This document shows, piece by piece, positions 1-8,023 of a stretch of DNA of 20,391 nt. The position numbers and the translations under genes are program-made. The notes beneath the pieces are model-generated. The model made no database searches. It saw nothing but the letters and a program-made list of their open reading frames with translations, and was not told where the DNA came from. Position 1 is the first letter of the stretch. Every line of letters begins with the position of its first letter. The stretch is taken from NCBI GenBank assembly GCA_031286555.1, contig JAITUD010000273.1, positions 1 to 20,391 on the forward strand. The letters run 5' to 3'. The stretch is from Microbacterium sp. Its GTDB lineage: Bacteria > Actinomycetota > Actinomycetes > Actinomycetales > Microbacteriaceae.

Positions 1-835
1 GGGTCATCCCGGTGGCATCCGGCGTCCATTCCGCGGCCGGCGCGAACGCCCGCACCGCGTCGAGATCCTCCGCACGATCGGGGACCGCCACGTCGCAGCG
101 CGACACGCCGGCGTCCCACCAGTCGGCGGCGATCGCTCCGAGCAGCCCATCCATACGACCGCCGGTGGGCGCGACCAGCTCGGCGATGGTTCCGAGGCCG
201 TCACGGGCCTGGGCCACGGCGTATCCGTCGTCGAGGCGGTACAGCGTCAGTCCGTCCAGTCGCACCGCCGCCATCGCCCAGTCCTGCGGCGAGCGCACCG
301 GTGCGAGCACGACGCCGGAGCGCGAGCGCTCGTAGTCCGCCTCACACGGCGCGAGCGCCTCCGCGCTGACCGGCGAGCGCCGCACCTCGGCATCCGACGT
401 CCCCGCCGCGCCGTGCCACGAGCCGGCCAGCGCGCGCCGCAGGGCGAACGTCTCGAAGCCGCTCGAGCGGTACACGTCGGGGGTGCCCGTGAACAGCAGT
501 GCCCAGTCGGCCTCCGAGCGCTCCGCCGCCTCCAGCGTCGCCGCCACCAGACGCCGCGCGATGCCGCGTCCGCGCGCCCGGTCGGCCACCGCGACGCTGC
601 CGATGCAGTGCACGGACGCCACCGCGCCACCGTCCTCGCGCAGCCGTTTCGGCAGTCCGTAGATCGAGCCGATCACGCCCTCGTCGTCGACCGCGACGAT
701 GGTGTGCGCGAACCGGTCGGCGTCGACCAGCCACTGGTCGGGACGCAGCGGCGGCGTGAAGGCGGTCGCCCACAGCGCGGCCAGCGGCGCGGCATCCGCC
801 GCGACCGCCGGCCGCAGGATCGGCTCAGCGAGCAT
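1..835 (-). CDS. GNAT-family N-acetyltransferase (Eis-like), 3' end cut by window edge
   Basis: 278 codons are visible; the C-terminus lies outside the window. GNAT proteins transfer an acetyl group from acetyl-CoA to an amine. The acetyl-CoA loop of motif A is visible as RGRGIA (residues 88-93) after a beta-strand ending VAVAD, and a later VYRSSGFE (121-128) matches the usual Y..xGF segment. The protein continues well past a single GNAT domain (about 140 residues), so a two-lobed Eis-type architecture is likely. ATG at 835 was chosen because AAGGGG lies about 9 nt upstream and the reading frame stays open to the edge with typical GC3 bias. It starts 30 nt behind the beta-helix gene on the same strand, so it is probably the last visible gene of the leftward operon. 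The substrate is unknown; it may not belong to the sugar pathway. Confidence 0.85.
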   Translation of the reverse strand, partial: MLAEPILRPAVAADAAPLAALWATAFTPPLRPDQWLVDADRFAHTIVAVDDEGVIGSIYGLPKRLREDGGAVASVHCIGSVAVADRARGRGIARRLVAATLEAAERSEADWALLFTGTPDVYRSSGFETFALRRALAGSWHGAAGTSDAEVRRSPVSAEALAPCEADYERSRSGVVLAPVRSPQDWAMAAVRLDGLTLYRLDDGYAVAQARDGLGTIAELVAPTGGRMDGLLGAIAADWWDAGVSRCDVAVPDRAEDLDAVRAFAPAAEWTPDATGMT

Positions 836-865
836 CCGCCCGCCGCCCCTTCACGATCCGTCCGC

Positions 866-3001
866 TCACACGACCACGTTCCCCGTGGTCAGGACGTTCT
901 CGGCGTCGTCGGGCACGGTGCGCTTCACGCCGGTCTCCACGTTCGCGGAGTGCAGCAGTGTGCTGCCCTTGCCGAACGCCCCGGCCGAGAGCTCGAGTGT
1001 GCCGCCGTCGAAACGGCATCCGCTCGCCCGGTAGTGGTTCGCGCCCGAGGTCAGCGACACGTGCGTGCCCTTGCCCGAGAACGTGCTGTCGCCGAGCACC
1101 AGGGTCAGTTCGCCGCCGCCGCTGCGCGACACCGCCGCAGACTTCGACGTGCGCACCGCCGAGCCGCCGAGGATCTCGACCGCCTGCGTCTTGCCGCTCG
1201 CCGCGTCGATCCGCACGTCGTCGACCTCGACCCCGGTCAGCCGCAGTCGCGCCGACGAGGTGCTGAACGTCGCATCCCGGTCGCCGCCGATCAACTGACC
1301 GCCGCGGAACTCCACGGTGCCGGCGCCGCCGAGCTTGACCCCGTTCACGCCGTTCAGGCGGGTGTCGATGAAGGTCACCGGATCGGTCACCGTCGCATTG
1401 GTGAGATCGCCCGCCGCCACGAAGGTGAACTCGGAGGCCTCGATCACGGTGGGCCGCTTCGAGGCATCCGAGGCCTGCGTGATGATCAGGGTGTCGGTGG
1501 CCGAGCAGCCTCGCAGCTGGGCGCCGTCGGCGTTGATCCAGAGCATGCCCGAGCCCGACAGCTCGGGCTTGCCGATCACCCGCACGTCCTCGAGGGTCAG
1601 GTCGGTGACCTTCACCCTCGCGACGAACCACGAGCACACGTGCTTGCGCACGGTGATGCGCTTGGCCGCGGAGCCCCAGGCCGCCCCCGAGTTCGCGAAC
1701 GTCATCAGGCCGGAGTTGCCGACGTAGGTCAGGTCGTGCTCGTACTGCCCGTGCGTCACGAACGGGCCCTCGTCATCACCGTCGCCGTGGCAGTTCTCGA
1801 CCAGCCCGTAGGCGCTGGCCGTCCAGTCGTTCAGGTGACGGGCGTTCGAGGTGTGGCAGTTGGCGACGTAGCCGTACAGGCAGTAGATCTGCTGGGTCAT
1901 GTACCCCGCGCCGCCCCAGGTCACCGAGGTCGGGTTCTTCAGCGTGCAGCTCTCGGTGGTGAAGTACGTGTTCCAGCGGCGCATGATCAGCGGCCAGAAC
2001 GTCGCGGTGCCGTCGATGTGGTCGACGTCGCAGCGCACCGCGTACTCGAACGCCAGCGGGTGCGAACCGGTGAACTCGTCGGTGCCCTTGCCGAGGACGC
2101 GCAGGTTCGACACGACCACGTTCTGCACCGGCTTCACGTGGCGCCATGTGATCGAACGGTCCTTCCCGAGCGGCCAGCCGTTCTGGTAGTTCACCCGGAT
2201 GCGGGACCCGTCGACGATCTGGGTCACCTGCACGAGTCGCTGCAGCTCGCGCTCCCACCGTCCGGCGAGGGCGTTCACCTCGGCGGCGTACCACTCGCCC
2301 ACCTGGAAGAACGACGAGTCGCCCACCGGGTAGACATCGGCCAGGTCCGCGACCGGGGCGCCGAGTACGGCGGTGTGCTCCTTGCCGGTCAGCTCGCCCT
2401 GGAAGAACATCACGGCGGCGAACGGATCGTCCTTGCCGGCGTTCTCGATCCCCTCGGTCGTCATCAGCCGGTTGCCGAAGTCGAACACGATGTTCGATCG
2501 CGAGAACCTGTGGCGCTTCACGAAGTTCAGATCGGTGTGCGCCTCGATGCGGTGGATGCCGGCATCGGCGACCATCGCGTCGAGAGCGTCGTCGGCCGGA
2601 GTGTCCGGGCCGAAGATGCCGAACGCGCGGAAGTCGACCGTGCCGGAGTGCAGGCGCAGCCAGACCGCCGTGCCCTTACCCGCCACCACGGTTCCGCCGT
2701 TGATCTTCGGCTGATCGCCGGTGACGCAGCGGAACAGACCGCCACCGCCGTCACCGGGCTCGGCGTAGCCCGCTACGGCGACGATGTCGTCGGCCTTCGC
2801 CTCGACCTTCTTCAGCGCGGCGACCGTCGGCGCCGACGCCGCATCCCTGGCCATCGGAACGGGCGTCGCCGCGTTCGCGGGGGCGGCCGTGCCCACCACG
2901 GCGATGCCGCCGAGCGCCGCCGCGCCGAAGCCCGCGAGCACCATGCGGCGCGAACGCCCCTCGGCCGCGCGCACCGTCTCCTGCTGGATCGTCTCCGTCA
3001 T
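866..3001 (-). CDS. Tat-exported right-handed beta-helix (pectate-lyase-like) protein
   Basis: 711 residues. The N-terminus carries a twin-arginine signal: RSRRMVL (16-22, RR at 18-19), a hydrophobic stretch to about 37 and an Ala-rich ANA-A cleavage region near 43-45, so export of the folded protein is expected. Residues about 66-92 contain a GYAEPGDGGGGLF segment typical of the start of pectate-lyase/tailspike-type beta-helix proteins. The remainder has repeated short strands rich in N, T, V and G (VVSNLRVLG, DLTLEDVRVIG, RLTGVEVDDVRI) consistent with helix coils. No specific lyase or hydrolase family is recognised and the catalytic residues are not identifiable. ATG at 3001 has AGGAG close upstream; an in-frame GTG at residue 10 also has AGGAG 3 nt upstream and would give a more usual Tat leader length. 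It lies in the sugar-uptake operon, so extracellular depolymerisation of the transported substrate is inferred. Confidence 0.85.
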   Translation of the reverse strand: MTETIQQETVRAAEGRSRRMVLAGFGAAALGGIAVVGTAAPANAATPVPMARDAASAPTVAALKKVEAKADDIVAVAGYAEPGDGGGGLFRCVTGDQPKINGGTVVAGKGTAVWLRLHSGTVDFRAFGIFGPDTPADDALDAMVADAGIHRIEAHTDLNFVKRHRFSRSNIVFDFGNRLMTTEGIENAGKDDPFAAVMFFQGELTGKEHTAVLGAPVADLADVYPVGDSSFFQVGEWYAAEVNALAGRWERELQRLVQVTQIVDGSRIRVNYQNGWPLGKDRSITWRHVKPVQNVVVSNLRVLGKGTDEFTGSHPLAFEYAVRCDVDHIDGTATFWPLIMRRWNTYFTTESCTLKNPTSVTWGGAGYMTQQIYCLYGYVANCHTSNARHLNDWTASAYGLVENCHGDGDDEGPFVTHGQYEHDLTYVGNSGLMTFANSGAAWGSAAKRITVRKHVCSWFVARVKVTDLTLEDVRVIGKPELSGSGMLWINADGAQLRGCSATDTLIITQASDASKRPTVIEASEFTFVAAGDLTNATVTDPVTFIDTRLNGVNGVKLGGAGTVEFRGGQLIGGDRDATFSTSSARLRLTGVEVDDVRIDAASGKTQAVEILGGSAVRTSKSAAVSRSGGGELTLVLGDSTFSGKGTHVSLTSGANHYRASGCRFDGGTLELSAGAFGKGSTLLHSANVETGVKRTVPDDAENVLTTGNVVV

Positions 3002-3032
3002 CTCTCCTCGTTTCCGGCATCCTTGCCATCAC

Positions 3033-3049
3033 GTGCGGACCACCCGCAC
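3033..3049 (-). promoter_or_regulatory. Short hairpin between oxidoreductase and beta-helix genes
   Basis: GTGCGG-ACCAC-CCGCAC forms a perfect 6-bp stem with a 5-nt loop in the 73-nt gap between the oxidoreductase stop and the beta-helix start. There is no T-run, so it is not a classical terminator. It could moderate read-through or mRNA stability for the exported protein. A chance palindrome at this GC content is also possible. Confidence 0.25.
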
Positions 3050-3074
3050 TCCGGGTCGCGCCAGCGCGCCCCGC

Positions 3075-3974
3075 CTACGTCCCCAGCCGTCCTCCGCCGG
3101 CCCGCGCGAGATCCGCGGCCGCGATCGTGTTGCGGTACACCGCCGAGGTGCGCGCCGCGTCGACGGGAACCGTCCCCGCGGCCAGACGCAGCACGGCGTC
3201 GGCGATGCCGCCATAGCCCAGCCCGTCGGCATCGTCGGGCAGCACGAGCTCCCGCATGCCCTCGTCGTGCCAGGTGCGCACCGCGTACCTGTCGGCGCCG
3301 TCGACGCCGGCAATCGTCAGGGTCACGGGGATCTCGCCGACCCGCGCGTGCACCGTCGCGAGCAGCTCCGACGCGCTGCTGTCCGTCGTCACCCGCACCG
3401 CGGAGAGGATCTCGGCGGTCGCGCCGGGCAGGAGGACATCGAGCATCTCCCAGGCGTGCACCCCGATGTTCACCATCGTCCCCCCGGCCCCGGATGGGGA
3501 GTCCTGCCAGCTCCGCGCGCCCGTGACGAAGCCGGCGATGTCGTGCTGGGCGTGCACCTCGATCGCCCGCGGACGCGAGGGCAGACCGGCGGCGAAGGCG
3601 ACCAGTTCCGGGGCGAAGCGCAGCACCGATGACGTGAACCGGGGCGCCTCGGGCAGTGCCTCCCAGCGGGCGAGACCCTCGGCATCGGCCGCGACGGTCT
3701 TGTTGAAGAACACCGGGACATCCGCCTCGGCGCAGGCGACGGCGATGCCGACGGCGCGAGGCGTGCGAGGCGTCGCCACCACGACGTCAGGGCGCTCGGT
3801 GAGCAGTTCCGGCAGTCCGGCGAACACGGGCACCGCGAAGCGCGCGGCGAAGTCGTCGCGTCGGTCCGCGTCATCGGCATCCCACACGCCGATCAGCTGC
3901 GCACCACGCGTGGCGAGGTTCGCAGCGTCGGCGAAGGGATGCGAGTGCGCGGCACCCGCGAACGCGACCCTCAT
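3075..3974 (-). CDS. Gfo/Idh/MocA-family oxidoreductase (NKT variant)
   Basis: 299 residues, slightly short for the family (usually 330-390). The family oxidises or reduces sugar and cyclitol hydroxyls with NAD(P). The Rossmann start is VAFAGAAHSHP (3-13), in place of GxGxxG. The usual EKP catalytic motif is NKT (91-93), keeping Lys92, and GTMVNIGVHAWEM (165-177) supplies His173 of the second catalytic motif. It starts 2 nt after the stop of the hydroxyacid dehydrogenase gene (TGA, then ATG at 3974), so translation is probably coupled. The paralogue at 12592 also begins with an H-T/S-H loop, suggesting both belong to one subfamily. The substrate is unknown; context suggests an oxidative step on the imported sugar or a derived acid. 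Confidence 0.88.
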   Translation of the reverse strand: MRVAFAGAAHSHPFADAANLATRGAQLIGVWDADDADRRDDFAARFAVPVFAGLPELLTERPDVVVATPRTPRAVGIAVACAEADVPVFFNKTVAADAEGLARWEALPEAPRFTSSVLRFAPELVAFAAGLPSRPRAIEVHAQHDIAGFVTGARSWQDSPSGAGGTMVNIGVHAWEMLDVLLPGATAEILSAVRVTTDSSASELLATVHARVGEIPVTLTIAGVDGADRYAVRTWHDEGMRELVLPDDADGLGYGGIADAVLRLAAGTVPVDAARTSAVYRNTIAAADLARAGGGRLGT

Positions 3975-3976
3975 GC

Positions 3977-4978
3977 TCAGGCCATCACGGCGAGCTGGTC
4001 ACGGGTGACGGCCTGCTGCAGCGGCCGGCCGGCGGCGAACGCCTCGACCTCGTCGGCGACGATGCGGCCCTGCTCCAGTCGCCCTTCCACCGTGCCGGCC
4101 GCACGGTGCGGGGTGAGCAGCACGTGCGGAAGCGTGCGCAGGGGGCTGTCCTGCGGCATCGGCTCCTCGTCGAACACGTCGAGCGCGGCCGCGATCCGTC
4201 CCGTCGACAGCTCGGCCTCCAGGGCATCGCCGTCGACCAGCCACGACCGCGCAGTGTTCACGAGACCGGCACCGTCGGGCATCAGAGCCAGCTCCCGCGC
4301 GCCGATCATGTGATGCGTCGTCGGCAGCGTCGGGGCGTGCAGTGCCACGACCCTCGCACGCCGCAGCGCATCGTCGAGCTCGCCCTTCTCGGCGCCCAGC
4401 GCCGCCGCCTCCGCGGCATCCACCGTCGGGTCCACCAGCAGCGGGCGTGCGCCCAGCGCACGGATCAGCTCGAGGTACGACCGACCGGTGCGCGACGCAC
4501 CGATCACGGCGATCGGCGCACCGAGGATCTGATGCTGCACGCCCACGGCCGGGTCGTACCAGCCGCCCGGCGAGCGCAGGGCGACGCTCATCTGCCCCAC
4601 GCGATGCAGCAGCAGCAGCGTGAAGGTCAGCGAGACCTCCGCCACCGGCCGCGCCATGGCGGCGCCGGCCTGGGTGACCTGCACGCCATGATCGAACAGC
4701 TCGTCGGTGACGAACGCCTTCACGGTCGCGCCCGTGTGCGCGACGAGCTCGAGCCGGGGCATCCGCGCCAGCAGCTCCGCATCGAACGGCACGGCGCCCC
4801 AGCTGGTGACGACCACCCGCGTCGCGCCGAGATCCGGCACATCCGCGAGGCGGTCCACCCGCACGTAGTCCCCGCCGAGGGCGGATGCCGCCGCGCGGAG
4901 GCGCTCGACGTCGGCCGCCGTGAAGAACTCCGCCATCAGCTCGGTGCTGACCACGGCGACGAGGACGGGGGAGGTCAT
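3977..4978 (-). CDS. D-isomer-specific 2-hydroxyacid dehydrogenase family protein
   Basis: 333 residues, normal for the family, which interconverts 2-oxoacids and D-2-hydroxyacids with NAD(P)H. The nucleotide-binding loop reads VIGASRTG (158-165), with Ser in place of the middle Gly of GxGxxG. Catalytic residues are visible: Arg244 in NTARSWLVD, the acidic residue in DVFDEEP (267-273), and His291 in LLTPHRAAG. The ATG at 4978 forms a 4-nt ATGA overlap with the stop of the aldolase-like gene and has GAGGAG 8 nt upstream. A GTG at 4987 would overlap that ribosome site and is rejected. Being immediately behind an aldolase-type lyase, it may reduce the 2-oxoacid or process a 2-hydroxy acid made in the pathway; this is inference. 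Confidence 0.9.
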   Translation of the reverse strand: MTSPVLVAVVSTELMAEFFTAADVERLRAAASALGGDYVRVDRLADVPDLGATRVVVTSWGAVPFDAELLARMPRLELVAHTGATVKAFVTDELFDHGVQVTQAGAAMARPVAEVSLTFTLLLLHRVGQMSVALRSPGGWYDPAVGVQHQILGAPIAVIGASRTGRSYLELIRALGARPLLVDPTVDAAEAAALGAEKGELDDALRRARVVALHAPTLPTTHHMIGARELALMPDGAGLVNTARSWLVDGDALEAELSTGRIAAALDVFDEEPMPQDSPLRTLPHVLLTPHRAAGTVEGRLEQGRIVADEVEAFAAGRPLQQAVTRDQLAVMA

Positions 4979-6036
4979 CGCAGCCACTCCTCGAGGTGCT
5001 CGGCGATGAACGCGTCGTCATTGAGCTCGGGATAGGCGCCGCGCACGCGGGCGATCTCCTCGGCCTGCCCCGGCGAGAGCCCCTCGGCCGGGTCGAGGCA
5101 CCAGATCCCGTCCATCAGGCCCTGCTGGCGAAGCATCTCGTGCACGCCGGCGATCACCCCGTGGAAGTCGTGCCCCGGATCGAACACCGCCTGGTTCACG
5201 TCGACGAGGTCGGATGCCATCCGGCCCAGGTCGAGATAGGCGTCGCGGTCACCGGCCGCGGCGCGGTGCGAGAGCTCCAGCAGCGACACCGCGGCGCGCG
5301 TGCCGACCGCCCACTGACCGAGAAGCCCGCCGACGAACCGCAGCGTGCGCGGGCCCGCGGGCGACTCGACGTGGAACTCGGAGAGCAGGTCGGCGACGAT
5401 CGCGTCATCGTTGCCGGTGTACAGCGCGATCTCGTCGGCGCGGCCCGACGCCGCCACACCGCGCACCAGCTCGAGGGTGCGGTAGCGGTCGAAGGGAGCG
5501 GCCTTGACGGCCACGACCGACGGGATCGACGCGAACTCGCGCCAGAAGTCGCGGTCGAGCACCGGCCCGCCGATCGCGGTCTGCAGGTAGAAGCCCACCA
5601 CGGGCAGCACCTCGCCGACGGCACGGGCGCGCTCAAGCAGGGCGGCCTCATCGGCGCCCGCGACCCGAGGGCTCACCAGCACGGCGTCGTAGCCGAGCGA
5701 CTTCGCCAGCTCGGCCTCGGCGACGGCCTGGACCGTGCCGCCCGCGACACCGGCGATCCGGACGACCTCGGGGTCGCCGTGCGCCTCGAGCTCCTCCGCG
5801 GCGAGTGCGAGCACCGGCTCGAACAGTGCGTGCTCCGGATCGCGGATCTCGAACTGCGTGGTGTGCACGCCGACGGCGACGCCACCGGCGCCGGCCGCGA
5901 GGTAGTACCGGGTGAGCGCGCGCTGGCGGCGCTCGTCGAGGCGCCGTTCGGCGGTCAGGGCGAGCGGATGCGCGGGGATCACCGCACCGCGCGTCAGCGT
6001 GCGTGCGGCTTCGGGCCGCAGAGCCGGTGCAGCCAT
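4975..6036 (-). CDS. DapA/dihydrodipicolinate-synthase-family aldolase or dehydratase
   Basis: 353 residues, longer than classical DapA (about 295), with a C-terminal extension. The class I aldolase machinery is visible: VVGFYLQT with Tyr150 and VVAVKAAP with the Schiff-base Lys178. The upstream GVHTTQFE region (56-63) takes the place of the GTTGE loop, so the substrate differs from dihydrodipicolinate synthase. Relatives include KDG aldolase, KDG dehydratase and N-acetylneuraminate lyase, which release or use pyruvate. The ATG at 6036 shares its A with the stop of the epimerase gene (TGATG), with GGGAAG 5 nt upstream. In this operon it is the best candidate for the carbon-carbon cleavage step that would yield pyruvate without sugar phosphorylation. 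Confidence 0.88.
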   Translation of the reverse strand: MAAPALRPEAARTLTRGAVIPAHPLALTAERRLDERRQRALTRYYLAAGAGGVAVGVHTTQFEIRDPEHALFEPVLALAAEELEAHGDPEVVRIAGVAGGTVQAVAEAELAKSLGYDAVLVSPRVAGADEAALLERARAVGEVLPVVGFYLQTAIGGPVLDRDFWREFASIPSVVAVKAAPFDRYRTLELVRGVAASGRADEIALYTGNDDAIVADLLSEFHVESPAGPRTLRFVGGLLGQWAVGTRAAVSLLELSHRAAAGDRDAYLDLGRMASDLVDVNQAVFDPGHDFHGVIAGVHEMLRQQGLMDGIWCLDPAEGLSPGQAEEIARVRGAYPELNDDAFIAEHLEEWLR

Positions 6037-7070
6037 CAGAACTTCCCGTCCCGCACGGCCCACTTGGTGGGCTTGGCCGACATCGGATGCCCCGCCTCGA
6101 CCCACGACGCCTGCAGCGCGATCAGCGCGTCGGCCGAGACCGAGGGATAGCCGAACAGCGCCATGCAGCGCCGGGAGTCGTTCAGCAGCGCGGTGGTCTG
6201 CGGCTCGTCCACCAGCTCGACCTCGCGGCCCAGCAGCTCGCCGAAGCGACGGGCGACCGCGGCGACGCTGAGCGTCTCGGGGCCGGTGAGGTTCACGGTG
6301 AACACGTCGGACGACGCGTGCCCGAGGCTGCGGAGCACCACCTCGTTGGCGTAGCCCTGCCACACCACGTTGACGTTCGCGGTGGCCACCGACACCGGCT
6401 GCCCGGCGTGCACGGCGCTGCCGATGTCGGCCAGCACTCCGTAGCGCAGGTCGATCGCGTAGTTGAGCCGGATGATCGACACCCGGGTGCCCCGCTCCTG
6501 CGCACCGAACTCGAACACGCGCTCCCGGCCGAGGCAGGACTGCGCGTACTCGCCGATCGGCGCCGGCGCGACATCCTCCGAGGCGCCGCCGGACGACGCG
6601 GGGACGAACGGGTAGACGTTGCCGGTCGACATCACGGCGATCGCGCTGTCGCGGTAGCGGCGGGCCACCCGGTCGGGCAGCGCGGCGTTGACCTCCCACG
6701 CCCAGGACGGGGCGGTGGCGGCGCCGAACTTCGCGCCGACCATGAACACCACGTTCGGGGCATCCGGAAGTGCTGAGAAGTCGTCGTTCTCGATGAGGTC
6801 GAAGGGGACGACTTTCACGCCGGCCGCCTCGAGGCGCTCCCGGACGGCGGCGTCGCCGAAGCGGGAGACCGCGTGCACCTGGTCGCCGGTGCGCCCTGCG
6901 GCATCCAGGCCGCGCCGGGCGAGGACCGCCAGGGTCGGGCCCATCTTTCCGCCGGCCCCGAGGATCACGAGATCCCCCGAGCCCTGTGCGAGATCGGCGA
7001 CGAGCGCCTCGCTCGGCGTGGTGAGCACGTCCTCGAGTTCCGCCTCGCCGGCGAATGCCTGAACTGTCAC
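6036..7070 (-). CDS. NAD-dependent epimerase/dehydratase-like extended SDR with altered active site
   Basis: 344 residues. A Rossmann motif GAGGKMG (38-44) follows strand DLVIL, and an extended-SDR layout follows, with VMSTGNVYP (147-154) at the catalytic Ser/Thr position. The catalytic Tyr-x3-Lys is changed: it reads EYAQSC (Tyr175, Cys179), so the Lys is missing. C-terminal substrate-domain features (VNVVWQGYANEVV, FTVNLTGPE) look intact. GTG at 7070 is chosen because GAAAGGA lies 7 nt upstream and the protein needs only a short lead to the first strand; the open frame extends further upstream but only into the permease gene. It is the first catabolic gene after the transporter genes. An oxidation, epimerisation or dehydration of a sugar or sugar acid is likely, but the Lys loss makes the mechanism uncertain. 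Confidence 0.85.
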   Translation of the reverse strand: MTVQAFAGEAELEDVLTTPSEALVADLAQGSGDLVILGAGGKMGPTLAVLARRGLDAAGRTGDQVHAVSRFGDAAVRERLEAAGVKVVPFDLIENDDFSALPDAPNVVFMVGAKFGAATAPSWAWEVNAALPDRVARRYRDSAIAVMSTGNVYPFVPASSGGASEDVAPAPIGEYAQSCLGRERVFEFGAQERGTRVSIIRLNYAIDLRYGVLADIGSAVHAGQPVSVATANVNVVWQGYANEVVLRSLGHASSDVFTVNLTGPETLSVAAVARRFGELLGREVELVDEPQTTALLNDSRRCMALFGYPSVSADALIALQASWVEAGHPMSAKPTKWAVRDGKF

Positions 7071-7111
7071 GTGGACGTCCTTTCTGTAGTGCGGGGATGC
7101 CGAAGTCACGG

Positions 7112-8023
7112 TCATCCCTTGATGCCGGTGCCCGTCACGCCCTCCTGCACGTACCGCTGAGCGACGAGGTACGCGAGGAAGATCGGCGCGAGGGCGACGA
7201 CGGAGCCGGCGAGCATGGTGCTCAGCGGCACGTTCTGCTGCTGCAGCGACGAGATGCCGACGGTCAGGGTGAACATCGCGTTGGACTTCGCGATGATCAG
7301 CGGCCAGAGGAAGTCGTTCCAGTGCCACAGGAAGACGAAGATGCCGAGCGTCGCGAGGATCGGCTTGCACAGCGGCAGCACGATCCGCAGGAAGATGCGG
7401 AACTCGCCGGCCCCGTCGATGCGCGCCGCCTCGAACAGGTCGTCGGGCAGGCCCTGGATGAACTGCCGCATGAGGAACACGGCCTGCGCGTTCGCGAGGG
7501 TCGGCAGGATCAGGCCCCAGTAGGTGTCGACGCCGCCCAGGCCCGCCATCAGGATGAAGGTCGGGATGAGAGTCACGTGGAAGGGCACCATGACCATGGC
7601 CAGGAACGACCAGAACATGACCTCCTTCCCCGCGAACCGCTTCTTGGCGAAGGCGTAGCCGGCGAGTGCGGAGAGGAACAGCACCGCGACGACCGACACC
7701 AGCGAGTAGATCAGCGTGTTGCCGAGCCAGCCGAGGATGTTCTGCCCGGACAGCACCTGGGCGTAGGCGTCGAAGGAGATGTCCTTCCAGGGCAGCAGCG
7801 ACCCCGGCAGCTCGACGACCTTGCCCGGCTTCAGGCTGAGCACGACCATCGCGTAGAACGGGAAGAACGCGAGGATGCCGGCGAGGGTCAGCCAGATCCA
7901 GCGGACGACGACGCCCGTCCTGGTCGGCTCGAGGGCGCGGAAGGAGCGATTGCGCGGCGGCGCGGGGCGCCGGGAGCCGGAACCGGAACCGTCGGTGAGG
8001 ATCCGCTCGGTCATGGTCGTCAT
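7112..8023 (-). CDS. Carbohydrate ABC transporter permease, MalG/UgpE type
   Basis: 303 residues with an N-terminal cytoplasmic tail of about 40 residues and roughly six hydrophobic segments (about 41-62, 103-122, 135-160, 168-185, 219-236, 267-290). The EAA loop that docks to the ATPase is clear: EAARIDGAGEFRIFLRIVLP (198-217). The ATG at 8023 makes a 4-nt ATGA overlap with the upstream permease stop, preceded by GGAAAG. It forms the inner-membrane pore with its partner permease. No ATPase gene is in the operon, so a shared MsmK/UgpC-type ATPase encoded elsewhere is expected, as is common in actinobacteria. The open frame extends upstream beyond 8023, but that part overlaps the partner gene and is not coding. 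Confidence 0.95.
   Translation of the reverse strand: MTTMTERILTDGSGSGSRRPAPPRNRSFRALEPTRTGVVVRWIWLTLAGILAFFPFYAMVVLSLKPGKVVELPGSLLPWKDISFDAYAQVLSGQNILGWLGNTLIYSLVSVVAVLFLSALAGYAFAKKRFAGKEVMFWSFLAMVMVPFHVTLIPTFILMAGLGGVDTYWGLILPTLANAQAVFLMRQFIQGLPDDLFEAARIDGAGEFRIFLRIVLPLCKPILATLGIFVFLWHWNDFLWPLIIAKSNAMFTLTVGISSLQQQNVPLSTMLAGSVVALAPIFLAYLVAQRYVQEGVTGTGIKG

Noticed and set aside
413..3526. A 1037-codon open frame on the plus strand
   Set aside because: It runs antisense across the GNAT, beta-helix and oxidoreductase genes. The translation is Arg/His/Gly-rich with no domain, as expected for a shadow frame in high-GC DNA.
7071..7370. Upstream extension of the epimerase-like frame to 7370
   Set aside because: The extra part overlaps the MalG-type permease gene and is Arg-rich low-complexity. 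GTG 7070 has a good ribosome site.
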